From an uncultured Clostridia bacterium (lineage in GTDB: Bacteria > Bacillota > Clostridia > Lachnospirales > Anaerotignaceae), in contig CALCGT010000060.1 in assembly GCA_937901125.1 (NCBI GenBank), positions 15,976 to 79,975 of the forward strand: 64,000 nucleotides of DNA, read 5' to 3'. The position numbers and the translations under genes are program-made. Position 1 is the first letter of the stretch; the number at the start of each line of letters is the position of its first letter. This document shows positions 8,607 through 16,420 of the stretch, piece by piece. The notes below the pieces were generated by a model. That model saw only the letters and a program-made list of their open reading frames with translations. It was not told where the DNA came from and did no database searches.

Positions 8607-9044
8607 ATGGAAACAAAGGAAATTTTACTGGAACTCAGAAAAAAACAAAACCTTTCTCAGCAGGAGATGGCAGAAAAATGTCTGGTGACCAGACAGGCAG
8701 TTTCCCGCTGGGAATGTGGTGAGACGATACCCAATACGGAGACGCTGAAATTGATCTCCAAGGAATTTAACATCTCCATCAATACCCTTTTGGGCGCACC
8801 CCAGAATCTAATCTGCCAAAGCTGCGGTATGCCCTTGACAGATGACAGCCTTATCAGCAAGGAGACCGATGGTTCCTTCAATGAGAAATACTGCAAGTGG
8901 TGCTATGCTGATGGTGATTTTGTCCATGTATGCACCATGGAGGAAATGGTTGAGGAATGTATTCCCCATATGGCTTGGGAGGATGAAAATGCCGCAAGGG
9001 CATTTATGCAGAATCTGCTGCCCCAGCTGGAACGGTGGAAATAA
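8607..9044 (+). CDS. XRE-family regulator fused to a putative zinc ribbon domain
   Basis: Residues 1-60 form a helix-turn-helix of the Cro/XRE type (LSQQEMAEKCLVTRQAVSRWE). Residues 70-145 carry Cys pairs CQSCGMPL and CKWC plus a Cys near CTMEE, matching the putative zinc-ribbon domain common in Clostridia. The protein may be a one-component sensor of metal, redox or thiol state, but no ligand can be assigned. Length 145 residues, AGGAGG at good spacing, and its own promoter and terminator. Confidence 0.82.
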   Translation: METKEILLELRKKQNLSQQEMAEKCLVTRQAVSRWECGETIPNTETLKLISKEFNISINTLLGAPQNLICQSCGMPLTDDSLISKETDGSFNEKYCKWCYADGDFVHVCTMEEMVEECIPHMAWEDENAARAFMQNLLPQLERWK

Positions 9045-9055
9045 GAAATGAGAAT

Positions 9056-9090
9056 AAAAAACGCAAAGAGACTTCTTTGCGTTTTTTATT
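9056..9090 (+). terminator. Terminator after the XRE gene
   Basis: ACGCAAAGA (9061-9069), loop GACT, TCTTTGCGT (9074-9082), then T-run. Confidence 0.9.
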
Positions 9091-9101
9091 GTGTAAAAAT
9101 T

Positions 9102-9117
9102 GGGAACGGTTGTTCCC
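9102..9117 (+). promoter_or_regulatory. LexA-like SOS box upstream of recD2
   Basis: The perfect palindrome GGGAAC-GGTT-GTTCCC contains the Gram-positive LexA core GAAC-N4-GTTC (9104-9115). It lies about 20 bp before a TATACT -10 at 9136-9141, so a bound repressor would cover the -35 region. The outer bases depart from the fuller consensus CGAAC-N4-GTTCG. Assignment is by motif only. Confidence 0.55.
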
Positions 9118-9178
9118 TTTTTTTATTTCCTATGCTATACTAAAGGAACAAGAAAAGGCTGCGAAAGGAGGTGAAGGC

Positions 9179-11428
9179 ATGGAGGATTTGAAGATCATCG
9201 GGGAAGTGGAGGATATCATCTACCAGAACAAGGACAACGGTTATACGGTTTTTTCTTTGACGACAGAGGATGACGAGGTGACCTGTGTGGGCATCGTGCC
9301 CCAGATCCACAGCGGCGAAACTCTGGAAATTCGGGGAAACTGGACGATGCATCCTCTTTACGGCAGGCAGGTGCAGGTGCAGTATTACGAAAAATCCATG
9401 CCCACCACCACCGCAGGCATGGAAAAATACCTTTCCTCGGGCCTTATCAAGGGCATCGGGGCAAAGACCGCCAAGCGCATCGTGGAACGGTTCGGCGAAG
9501 CGGCCTTTTATGTTATCGAAGAAAAGCCTGATATGTTAACGGAGATCAAGGGCATCAGCTACGACAAAGCCCAGAAGATTTCCGCAGCCTTCTGCGAACA
9601 GCATGAACTCCGCAGAGCCATGATGTTCCTGCAGGGCTTCGATATTTCCCCTGCCTATGCCATGCGTATTTATAAAAAATATAAGGCACGCACCTTTGAT
9701 ATTGTGAAGAATAACCCCTATCGTCTGGCGGATGATGTGGCAGGCATTGGCTTTAAAATGGCAGATAAAATGGCGGCTAGCGCAGGCATTGCTGCCGATG
9801 ACCCCAACCGGGTGAAGGCAGCGGTGAAATATGTGCTGAATAATGCGGCAGCCAACGGGGATTGCTATCTGCCCAAACAGAAGCTCATCGATCAGTCTGT
9901 GGAACTTCTGAACCTGCATCCTCTTGCCATCGAAAATGCCATTCGGGAATTGCAGGTGGACAGCCAGATTTGGCAGGAAAAGCTGGACGGGGAAGACTGC
10001 GTTTATCTGAATTATTATTTTTATGCGGAAATGTCCGTGGCGAAGCGTCTGCTAGAGCTGTCTGCCGATTATGAGCCTGCGGATATGGAATATATTGCAA
10101 AAGAAATCGCCCGGGTGGAGAAGGAAACAGGGGTAATTCTGGCGGAGGAACAGCGCCTTGCTGTGCTGGAAGCCATGAGCAGCGGCGTCCTTATCATCAC
10201 CGGCGGCCCCGGTACGGGGAAAACCACCACGATCAATACCATCCTGCGTATTTTGAAGCAGGAAGAACTGGATGTGGTTCTGGCGGCACCCACTGGTCGG
10301 GCGGCAAAGCGGATGACGGAAGCCACCGGCATGGAAGCCCAGACCATTCATCGCCTTTTGGGCATCAATTTCATCGGCGAGGATAACCGCCGACAGACCT
10401 TCGATAAAAACGAGGACGACCCCATCGAAGCAGACGTAATTATCATTGATGAAAGCTCTATGGTGGATATTGCGTTGATGCAAGCCCTTTTGCGGGCGGT
10501 GGAAAGCGGTTCCCGTATCATTTTTGTGGGGGACGTGGATCAGCTGCCTTCCGTTGGGGCGGGGAATGTTTTAAAAGATATGATCCGCTGCGAACGGCTG
10601 AAGGTGGTACGTTTGCAGCATGTATTCCGACAGGCTCAGGAAAGTGCCATCATCATGAATGCCCATCGTATCAATCAGGGGGAAAATCCTGTTTTGAATG
10701 AAGAAGGAACGGATTTCTTCTTCATGCGCCGTGCCTATGCGGAGGATGTGGCGGCGACGATTCAGGAATTGGTGACGAAACGTCTGCCCAAATTCACAGG
10801 CTGCGATGGCTTGCAGGATATGCAGATCTTAACGCCCATGCGAAAGGGTACCCTCGGCGTGCAGAATCTGAATCAGGTATTACAGCAGACCTTGAATCCC
10901 CCGGCCTTTGACAAGCGGGAGGTGCAGTTCCGCCAGACCGTTTTCCGGGAGGGCGACAAGGTCATGCAGATCAAAAATAACTACAACATTGTTTGGCGGA
11001 TGTTCAACAGCCTTGGCAAGCGGGAGGACGAAGGACTTGGTGTTTATAATGGTGATGCAGGCATCATCCTTTCCATCGATACTGACGCAGAGCAGATGCG
11101 GGTAGCCTTTGACGACGGAAAAATCGTGGATTATGATTTCAGTCAGCTGGAAGAACTGGAGCTGGCCTATGCCATCACCATCCATAAATCTCAGGGCAGT
11201 GAATATCCTGTGGTTATCCTGCCTGTTTACAGCGGTCCCCCTATGCTGATGACGAGAAATCTTCTTTATACGGCAGTGACCCGTGCCAAACAGCTGGTGG
11301 TCATTGTTGGCCTGCGGGAGACCGTTTCTGCCATGATCCGCAACGATAAAGAAGTGGGCAGATATACCGGTCTTGCCCAGCGGATCCAAAATCTCCATGA
11401 TTTCATCCAGGGGGGTGAGATTGTATGA
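9179..11428 (+). CDS. recD2: RecD2-type ATP-dependent DNA helicase
   Basis: 5'-3' superfamily 1B helicase of the RecD2 type found in bacteria without RecBC. The N-terminal region (about 1-200) has the RecD2-specific OB and helix-hairpin-helix parts (GIGAKTAKRIVE). The motor follows, with Walker A GGPGTGKT (342-349), DESSMVD, the GDVDQLPSVGAG motif and C-terminal motif AITIHKSQGSEYP. Length 749 residues fits the family. The ATG at 9179 follows GAAAGGAGGTGAAGGC, an excellent ribosome site; upstream in-frame codons have none. The stop overlaps the comF start in ATGA. A LexA-like box upstream suggests SOS control. Confidence 0.94.
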   Translation: MEDLKIIGEVEDIIYQNKDNGYTVFSLTTEDDEVTCVGIVPQIHSGETLEIRGNWTMHPLYGRQVQVQYYEKSMPTTTAGMEKYLSSGLIKGIGAKTAKRIVERFGEAAFYVIEEKPDMLTEIKGISYDKAQKISAAFCEQHELRRAMMFLQGFDISPAYAMRIYKKYKARTFDIVKNNPYRLADDVAGIGFKMADKMAASAGIAADDPNRVKAAVKYVLNNAAANGDCYLPKQKLIDQSVELLNLHPLAIENAIRELQVDSQIWQEKLDGEDCVYLNYYFYAEMSVAKRLLELSADYEPADMEYIAKEIARVEKETGVILAEEQRLAVLEAMSSGVLIITGGPGTGKTTTINTILRILKQEELDVVLAAPTGRAAKRMTEATGMEAQTIHRLLGINFIGEDNRRQTFDKNEDDPIEADVIIIDESSMVDIALMQALLRAVESGSRIIFVGDVDQLPSVGAGNVLKDMIRCERLKVVRLQHVFRQAQESAIIMNAHRINQGENPVLNEEGTDFFFMRRAYAEDVAATIQELVTKRLPKFTGCDGLQDMQILTPMRKGTLGVQNLNQVLQQTLNPPAFDKREVQFRQTVFREGDKVMQIKNNYNIVWRMFNSLGKREDEGLGVYNGDAGIILSIDTDAEQMRVAFDDGKIVDYDFSQLEELELAYAITIHKSQGSEYPVVILPVYSGPPMLMTRNLLYTAVTRAKQLVVIVGLRETVSAMIRNDKEVGRYTGLAQRIQNLHDFIQGGEIV

Positions 11429-12141
11429 AAGAAAAATTAGCGGAATGGATCTTTCCGCCCCGCTGTGCCGTCTGCGGAGAAGTCCTTGCTCTGAGGGAGC
11501 GAAAGGGTTTTCTCTGTGAGAAATGCGGGGATAATATTCCATTTATTCCAGAGAATATCTGCCCCCATTGCGGCGGCGAAACGGATAAGGCAGGATTTTG
11601 CGATTTTTGCCTGAAACCCTTTGCTTTTGAAACGGCCTGTGCCGCTTTTCCCTATGAAAAAGTACGTCAGGCGATCCACCTGTTCAAATATGAGGGCGGA
11701 AAAAAACTGGGGGAAGGCTTAGGTCAGCTGATGGCAGACTATCTGCTGCAATTCCATGAAGAACTGCTGGTAAAAACGGACATCATCTTGTCTGTTCCTC
11801 TGCATCCCAAAAAGGAAAAACGCCGCGGCTTCAACCAGACGCATATCCTTTGCCAGAAGATATCTGAAATAACAGGACTTGTTTTTCAGAAGGATGGTTT
11901 GCAGAGAAAAAGAGACACCGTTGCCCAAAGCACGTTGCACACACCGGAGGACAGGCGGCAGAACCTGAAGGGTGCCTTTGAGACAACGTTGGATTTTTCG
12001 GGCAAGCGTCTGCTTCTGGTGGATGATATTTTTACTACAGGCAGCACTTGCAATGAATGTACAAAAGTTTTGTATCGTGCCCGCGCAATGGAAGTGCATA
12101 TCGTTTGCCTTTCTGCAGCAGGACTGCGAATGGTTTTTTAA
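11425..12141 (+). CDS. comF: ComF family phosphoribosyltransferase-like protein
   Basis: Competence-associated protein related to phosphoribosyltransferases; in other bacteria ComF helps internalise or process single-stranded DNA. The N-terminal zinc finger has Cys pairs CAVCG, CEKCG, CPHCG and CDFC. The C-terminal half has the PRPP loop LLVDDIFTTGST. Length 238 residues is typical. It is coupled to recD2 by a 4-base overlap, so a helicase and a DNA-uptake-type protein share a transcript. Substrate unknown. Confidence 0.9.
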   Translation: MKEKLAEWIFPPRCAVCGEVLALRERKGFLCEKCGDNIPFIPENICPHCGGETDKAGFCDFCLKPFAFETACAAFPYEKVRQAIHLFKYEGGKKLGEGLGQLMADYLLQFHEELLVKTDIILSVPLHPKKEKRRGFNQTHILCQKISEITGLVFQKDGLQRKRDTVAQSTLHTPEDRRQNLKGAFETTLDFSGKRLLLVDDIFTTGSTCNECTKVLYRARAMEVHIVCLSAAGLRMVF

Positions 12142-12153
12142 GGAGAAAAGGAA

Positions 12154-12191
12154 ATTACGGCGGAGAAAAAACCTCTGCCGTATTCTTTTTT
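12154..12191 (+). terminator. Terminator of recD2-comF
   Basis: TACGGCGGAG (12156-12165) pairs with CTCTGCCGTA (12173-12182) with one G-T pair, then TTCTTTTTT. Confidence 0.85.
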
Positions 12192-12443
12192 GCGGAAAAT
12201 AACAGGTTATGTATTGCATGGTGTATGCATAAAAACAGTATACACAACGGCTTAAATGAATGTATATTCTGTATATGTGCATTTTTATTCCGGCGGATTT
12301 GTATATGCTGAAAAAAATACAACATTAAATTTCTGTTTTTTGTTAAAACTGTATAGAAAATGAAGAACATTCTCTATTTTTCAAAAGAAAAAAAGATTTC
12401 AAAAGTATTTCTATACAAATATGGATTTGTTGTCGTACAACAT

Positions 12444-12496
12444 AAAGGGGCTTCTCTAGCAAAATGATGGATTTTTACAGGGGAGCCCTTTTTTTT
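12444..12496 (+). terminator. Orphan terminator-like hairpin upstream of the YkvI-type gene
   Basis: AAAGGG then CTTCTC (12444-12456, one bulged G) pairs with GGGGAGCCCTTT, followed by eight T. It lies in the 576-bp gap 12142-12717, downstream of the comF terminator and upstream of the TTGACT promoter. It would end a short transcript (sRNA) or attenuate a longer leader. The rest of the gap is AT-rich with small palindromes and no credible gene. Confidence 0.5.
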
Positions 12497-12522
12497 GTGT
12501 CCCAAAATTAGGATGTCTGATA

Positions 12523-12551
12523 TTGACTTTATATCTAAAAACGAGTAAATT
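12523..12551 (+). promoter_or_regulatory. Candidate promoter of the YkvI-type transporter gene
   Basis: TTGACT (12523-12528), 17 bp, TAAATT (12546-12551), giving a leader of about 160 nt. Confidence 0.5.
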
Positions 12552-12717
12552 TTTACAAAAGCTATTTTGTACGGAAATAAATACAATTGCAAAAGAGCTT
12601 ATATGGAATCATTTTATACTATGTAAAAGCTGCAGCGGAAGGGCTGCAGGAAAAAAACAGAAGAATTGCTTCATCGCATCCAACGATGAGCAAACTTTAC
12701 GAAAGAGGGGAATCTTT

Positions 12718-13872
12718 ATGGAAAAGAAAAAAAATTTTTTTGAAGGTGGTTTTGGTAAGTTCATCCTGCCTGGTATCATCCTTCAGTCCGTAATGATCGG
12801 CGGCGGCTATGCCACTGGTCGTGAGATCGTAGAATACGGCGGCAAATTTGGTGCATTGGGCTGGCTGTCCGGTCTGGGCACATTGCTGGGCTTCGCTGTC
12901 ATCGCGGCATTGTCCTATGAACTGATTCGTCTAACAAAGGCGTATGACTTTAAATCCTTCATGCAGACCATCGGTGGTCCTCTGTGGATTGTATTCGACG
13001 TTGTCTATCTGTTCTTCATGGTTATCATCATCGCCGTTATGGCATCTGCCACCGGTAATATCGTAGAGCAGACCTTAGGGCTCAATTACTGGGTCGGCGT
13101 TGTTGCTATTACAGTTGTTGTAGCAGTCCTGAACTTCTATGGTTCCAGATTGATCGAACGTTTTGAAACATTGGGTACTATCGCACTGTATGTTGGCTAC
13201 ATTATTTTTGCTGTACTGGTTATTGGCACATTTGGTGATAATATCCCTGCCGTATTTGCAAACCACGACACAAGCTATATGGAAGGCACTGTAACAGCAG
13301 GTGCAGCTCTTTGGAGCGGTATCCTGTACTGTGGGTATAACCTGGTTGTACTGCCTGCTTCCTTCTTTACAATCGAAAGACAGACATGCAGAAAAGAATC
13401 CGTTATTTCCGGTATCATCGGCGGTATTCTGGCAACTGTTCCTTGGTTCCTGACATATTTTGCAGTAATGTGCTTCTATCCTAACCCTGATGTTCTGGGC
13501 GCAACCGTTCCTTGGCTGGCAATGATGCAGGGTACTGCAGGTCCTGTTGTTATTGCGATCTTCGGTGTTGTTATGGGGTGGACACTGATCGAAACTTCCA
13601 CAGGTATTATCCATGCAGCAATCGAACGCGTAAACAATGGTTTGAAAGAAACAAATAGACCTGCCATGACAAACAAACAGCAGGCGATTGTAACAATCAT
13701 CATTCTGGTTGGTTCCATGGTTCTCTCCAAGGTTGGTATCATCGACCTGATCGCAACTGCTTATAATGCACTGTCCTACGTATTCTTGGCAATCTATGTA
13801 CTGCCTCTGTTCACAGTTGGTATTTACAAGATCTGCAAGCTGCGTAAAGAAGAATTGGCTGCAAAGAAATAA
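12718..13872 (+). CDS. YkvI family membrane transporter-like protein
   Basis: Integral membrane protein of about ten predicted helices resembling the uncharacterised YkvI family, which has a LeuT-like fold. The N-terminal helix motif SVMIGGGYATGREIVEYGG is the glycine-rich unwound first helix typical of that fold. Length 384 residues. The ATG at 12718 follows AAAGAGGGGAA, and the conserved region begins within a few residues; an earlier in-frame start at 12523 falls inside the promoter and is rejected. Likely a sodium-coupled solute or amino-acid carrier, but the substrate is unknown. Confidence 0.8.
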   Translation: MEKKKNFFEGGFGKFILPGIILQSVMIGGGYATGREIVEYGGKFGALGWLSGLGTLLGFAVIAALSYELIRLTKAYDFKSFMQTIGGPLWIVFDVVYLFFMVIIIAVMASATGNIVEQTLGLNYWVGVVAITVVVAVLNFYGSRLIERFETLGTIALYVGYIIFAVLVIGTFGDNIPAVFANHDTSYMEGTVTAGAALWSGILYCGYNLVVLPASFFTIERQTCRKESVISGIIGGILATVPWFLTYFAVMCFYPNPDVLGATVPWLAMMQGTAGPVVIAIFGVVMGWTLIETSTGIIHAAIERVNNGLKETNRPAMTNKQQAIVTIIILVGSMVLSKVGIIDLIATAYNALSYVFLAIYVLPLFTVGIYKICKLRKEELAAKK

Positions 13873-13954
13873 GATTTTTCCATGCCTGTAAAAGCGGGTG
13901 TGCTATAAAAATACAAAAGAAAAAATACATACCAAAAATAACAAAAAAGCATCC

Positions 13955-14006
13955 AGAAAAAGAGCAATGGGGTATCTGTAATAGCAGGTACCTCTTTCTC
14001 TTTTTA
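13955..14006 (+). terminator. Terminator-like hairpin after the YkvI-type gene
   Basis: AAAAAGAG (13957-13964) pairs with CTCTTTTT (13998-14005) around a partly paired GGTA/TACC interior. It lies about 85 bp past the stop. Confidence 0.55.
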
Positions 14007-14109
14007 CCAAAAAGAATCAAAATAGGGAGAATGAGAAATACTTTCTGTATCCCTTATAGAAGGTATTTCATATTTTGATGGAGAACCGCGGTTTTTTGTC
14101 AAGTTTTGT

Positions 14110-14138
14110 TTGTAAAAAGGATAAAAAACGAGTATAAT
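14110..14138 (+). promoter_or_regulatory. Promoter of the DUF1846 gene
   Basis: TTGTAA (14110-14115), 17 bp, perfect TATAAT (14133-14138). Transcription would start near 14145, which excludes an upstream ATG at 14106. A perfect AACCGCGGTT palindrome lies just upstream near 14085. Confidence 0.75.
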
Positions 14139-14186
14139 TTTATGTTGTATAATTTTTGTTCAAGATACACCGGGGAGAGGTATAAT

Positions 14187-15671
14187 ATGTTACGTTTAGG
14201 ATTTGATAATGAAAAATATCTGCAGATGCAGTCGAAGCGGATCAAAGAACGCATCAGCCAGTTTGGCGGTAAGCTGTATCTGGAATTTGGCGGCAAATTG
14301 TTTGATGATTACCATGCATCCCGCGTATTGCCCGGCTTTAAGCCCGACAGTAAGATCAATATGCTGGTGCAGCTGAAGGATGATGCGGAGATCGTTATCG
14401 TCATCAGTGCTGGGGATATCGAAAAAAATAAGGTGCGCGGCGACTTGGGCATCACTTACGATGCGGATGTGCTGCGTCTCATCGATGCTTTCCGCGGCTA
14501 TGGTCTCTATGTAGGCAGCGTTGTGCTGACCCAGTTCAACGGGCAGGCCAGCGCTATTGCCTATGAAAAGAAGCTGGAAAGCCTTGGCATCAAAGTGTAT
14601 AAGCATTATCCCATCGAAGGTTATCCTGCTAATATTCCCCATATCGTCGGCGAAGAGGGCTTCGGCAAGAATGACTATATCGAAACCCAGCGTTCTCTGG
14701 TCGTTATCACTGCACCTGGCCCTGGTAGCGGCAAAATGGCTACTTGCCTTTCTCAGCTCTACCATGAAAATAAACGGGGTGTGAAGGCAGGCTATGCGAA
14801 ATTTGAAACCTTCCCTATCTGGAATATCCCTCTGCGCCATCCTGTCAATCTGGCCTATGAAGCTGCAACAGCAGATCTGAACGATGTTAATATGATCGAC
14901 CCCTTCCATCTGGAAGCCTATGGCGAAACCACCATCAACTATAACCGCGATGTGGAAGTGTTCCCTGTGCTGAATGCCATGTTTGAACAGATTTACGGCA
15001 AATCGCCCTATAAATCCCCTACGGATATGGGTGTCAATATGGTGGGCAACTGCATCTTCGACGATGAAGCCGTTTGCGATGCAGCAAGAGCAGAGATCGT
15101 CAGACGGTATTACAAAGCCCTCTGTGACCATAGAAAGGGCGGCCTGGCAGATGATGTCATCTATAAACTGGAACTGCTGATAAAACAGGCAGGTACCAGC
15201 ATCGAAGATCGGGTCGTTGCCACAGCGGCAAATGCAAGAGCCGAAGAAACAGGTGACCCTGCGGCAGCCATTGAACTGTCCGACGGAACCATCGTAACAG
15301 GCAAAACAAGTGCCCTCTTGGGTGCTTCCTCTGCGATGCTGCTGAATGCCCTGAAAACACTGGCAGGCATCCCCAAAAGTGTGAAGCTAATCGCTCCCGA
15401 GATCATCGAACCTATCCAGAAATTAAAGATCGGTCATCTGGGCAACCAGAATCCCCGCCTGCATACGGATGAAGTGCTGATCGCTCTGAGCATCTGCGCT
15501 GTCAATGATCCTCAGGCGGCATTGGCGTTGAAACAGTTGGAAAAACTGAAATGCTGCGAGGTACATTCCACAGTTATCCTGTCTTCTGTAGATGAAAATG
15601 TATTCAAAAAGTTGGGTGTGAACCTGACTTGTGAACCCAAATATGAAACCAAAAAACTCTTCCACAGATAA
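14187..15671 (+). CDS. DUF1846 domain-containing protein
   Basis: Member of the conserved, functionally undefined DUF1846 family found mainly in Firmicutes. The 494-residue protein shows the characteristic N-terminus [14 protein letters not shown] and the segment [20 protein letters not shown] (about 200-220), which resembles a nucleotide-binding loop. That loop plus alternating beta and alpha segments suggests an NTP- or cofactor-dependent cytoplasmic enzyme; this is inference. The ATG at 14187 follows GGGGAGAGG. The gene is monocistronic with its own promoter and terminator. Confidence 0.9.
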   Translation: MLRLGFDNEKYLQMQSKRIKERISQFGGKLYLEFGGKLFDDYHASRVLPGFKPDSKINMLVQLKDDAEIVIVISAGDIEKNKVRGDLGITYDADVLRLIDAFRGYGLYVGSVVLTQFNGQASAIAYEKKLESLGIKVYKHYPIEGYPANIPHIVGEEGFGKNDYIETQRSLVVITAPGPGSGKMATCLSQLYHENKRGVKAGYAKFETFPIWNIPLRHPVNLAYEAATADLNDVNMIDPFHLEAYGETTINYNRDVEVFPVLNAMFEQIYGKSPYKSPTDMGVNMVGNCIFDDEAVCDAARAEIVRRYYKALCDHRKGGLADDVIYKLELLIKQAGTSIEDRVVATAANARAEETGDPAAAIELSDGTIVTGKTSALLGASSAMLLNALKTLAGIPKSVKLIAPEIIEPIQKLKIGHLGNQNPRLHTDEVLIALSICAVNDPQAALALKQLEKLKCCEVHSTVILSSVDENVFKKLGVNLTCEPKYETKKLFHR

Positions 15672-15681
15672 TCAGTCAAAT

Positions 15682-15716
15682 AAAAGCGTATCCCTTTTTG
15701 AGGATACGCTTTTTTG
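15682..15716 (+). terminator. Terminator between DUF1846 and the converging YtaF-like gene
   Basis: AAAAGCGTATCC (15682-15693) pairs with GGATACGCTTTT (15702-15713), followed by T. The stem is flanked by A and T runs and can serve both strands. Confidence 0.9.
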
Positions 15717-15735
15717 CTATGCAGGCTTTTATATG

Positions 15736-16314
15736 CTAAAGAAACTGTAGGATGGCAAGGCAGATAAGGATGCTGCCGGAAAGGAGCGACCACAGGCTTT
15801 CCTTCGGTTCCGATCGTAAAATGAGCCTTGCACCGCCCATTGCTCCCAAGGCAAGAAAAATAGTTTGAAACAGAGCGGCAAAAACCGGCAGCAGAACCAC
15901 ATCCATTCCCCCTGCGGCGGCACTCACCCCGATGGCAAAGGAATCCATAGAAAGGAGAAAGCCCAGCAGGAGGGCCTCTTTCGGCTCGATGGAGGAAGAG
16001 GCATCCATGTCGCAAAGGGAAGGAGACTGCAGGGGCGAATCCTCCTTCTTATTTTTTTGCCCCGTTCCTTGCAGACAAAGCCAGATGCCGAATAACAGCA
16101 GAAAGCCTGTGGATATTCCCTCTGCTAGCCTGGCGGGGAGACAGGCCGCCAACAGCCGTCCCATTTCCAAAAAAACCTCCATCATCAAGAAGGTCTCTCC
16201 AGTCAGGAGCAGTAGGGAGGAGGGCGAAAACGTGATGCGCCTGAAACCATAGGAAAGACCAATCCCCAAGGCATCCGCACTGAGGGAAAGAGCCAGAAGC
16301 AGAGAACAAAACAT
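15736..16314 (-). CDS. YtaF-like sporulation membrane protein / MntP-type pump family
   Basis: Six-helix membrane protein related to the manganese exporter MntP and the sporulation protein YtaF. Two repeated halves each carry a helix with a conserved Asp: LSLSADALGIGLSYG near the start and LSMDSFAIGVSAAAGG near 120. They are joined by a charged cytoplasmic loop (about 85-110). Length 192 residues. A GTG at 16323 would overlap the GGAGGTG ribosome site, so the ATG at 16314 is preferred. It points away from the Ca-type P-ATPase gene. Substrate is uncertain. Confidence 0.8.
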   Translation of the reverse strand: MFCSLLLALSLSADALGIGLSYGFRRITFSPSSLLLLTGETFLMMEVFLEMGRLLAACLPARLAEGISTGFLLLFGIWLCLQGTGQKNKKEDSPLQSPSLCDMDASSSIEPKEALLLGFLLSMDSFAIGVSAAAGGMDVVLLPVFAALFQTIFLALGAMGGARLILRSEPKESLWSLLSGSILICLAILQFL

Positions 16315-16420
16315 GGGGAACACCTCCTGCTATCTATCCTATGCAGATGGTCTTTTTTTGCGCTTGTCCGCATACAGTAAAAAAAGACAAGCAGAAAAAC
16401 AAAAGATGGAGCGTGAGGAT

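Noticed and set aside
14080..14096. AACCGCGGTT with T-run read as a terminator or T-box before DUF1846
   Set aside because: The stem has no loop and no leader structure upstream; it is more likely incidental or a DNA site.
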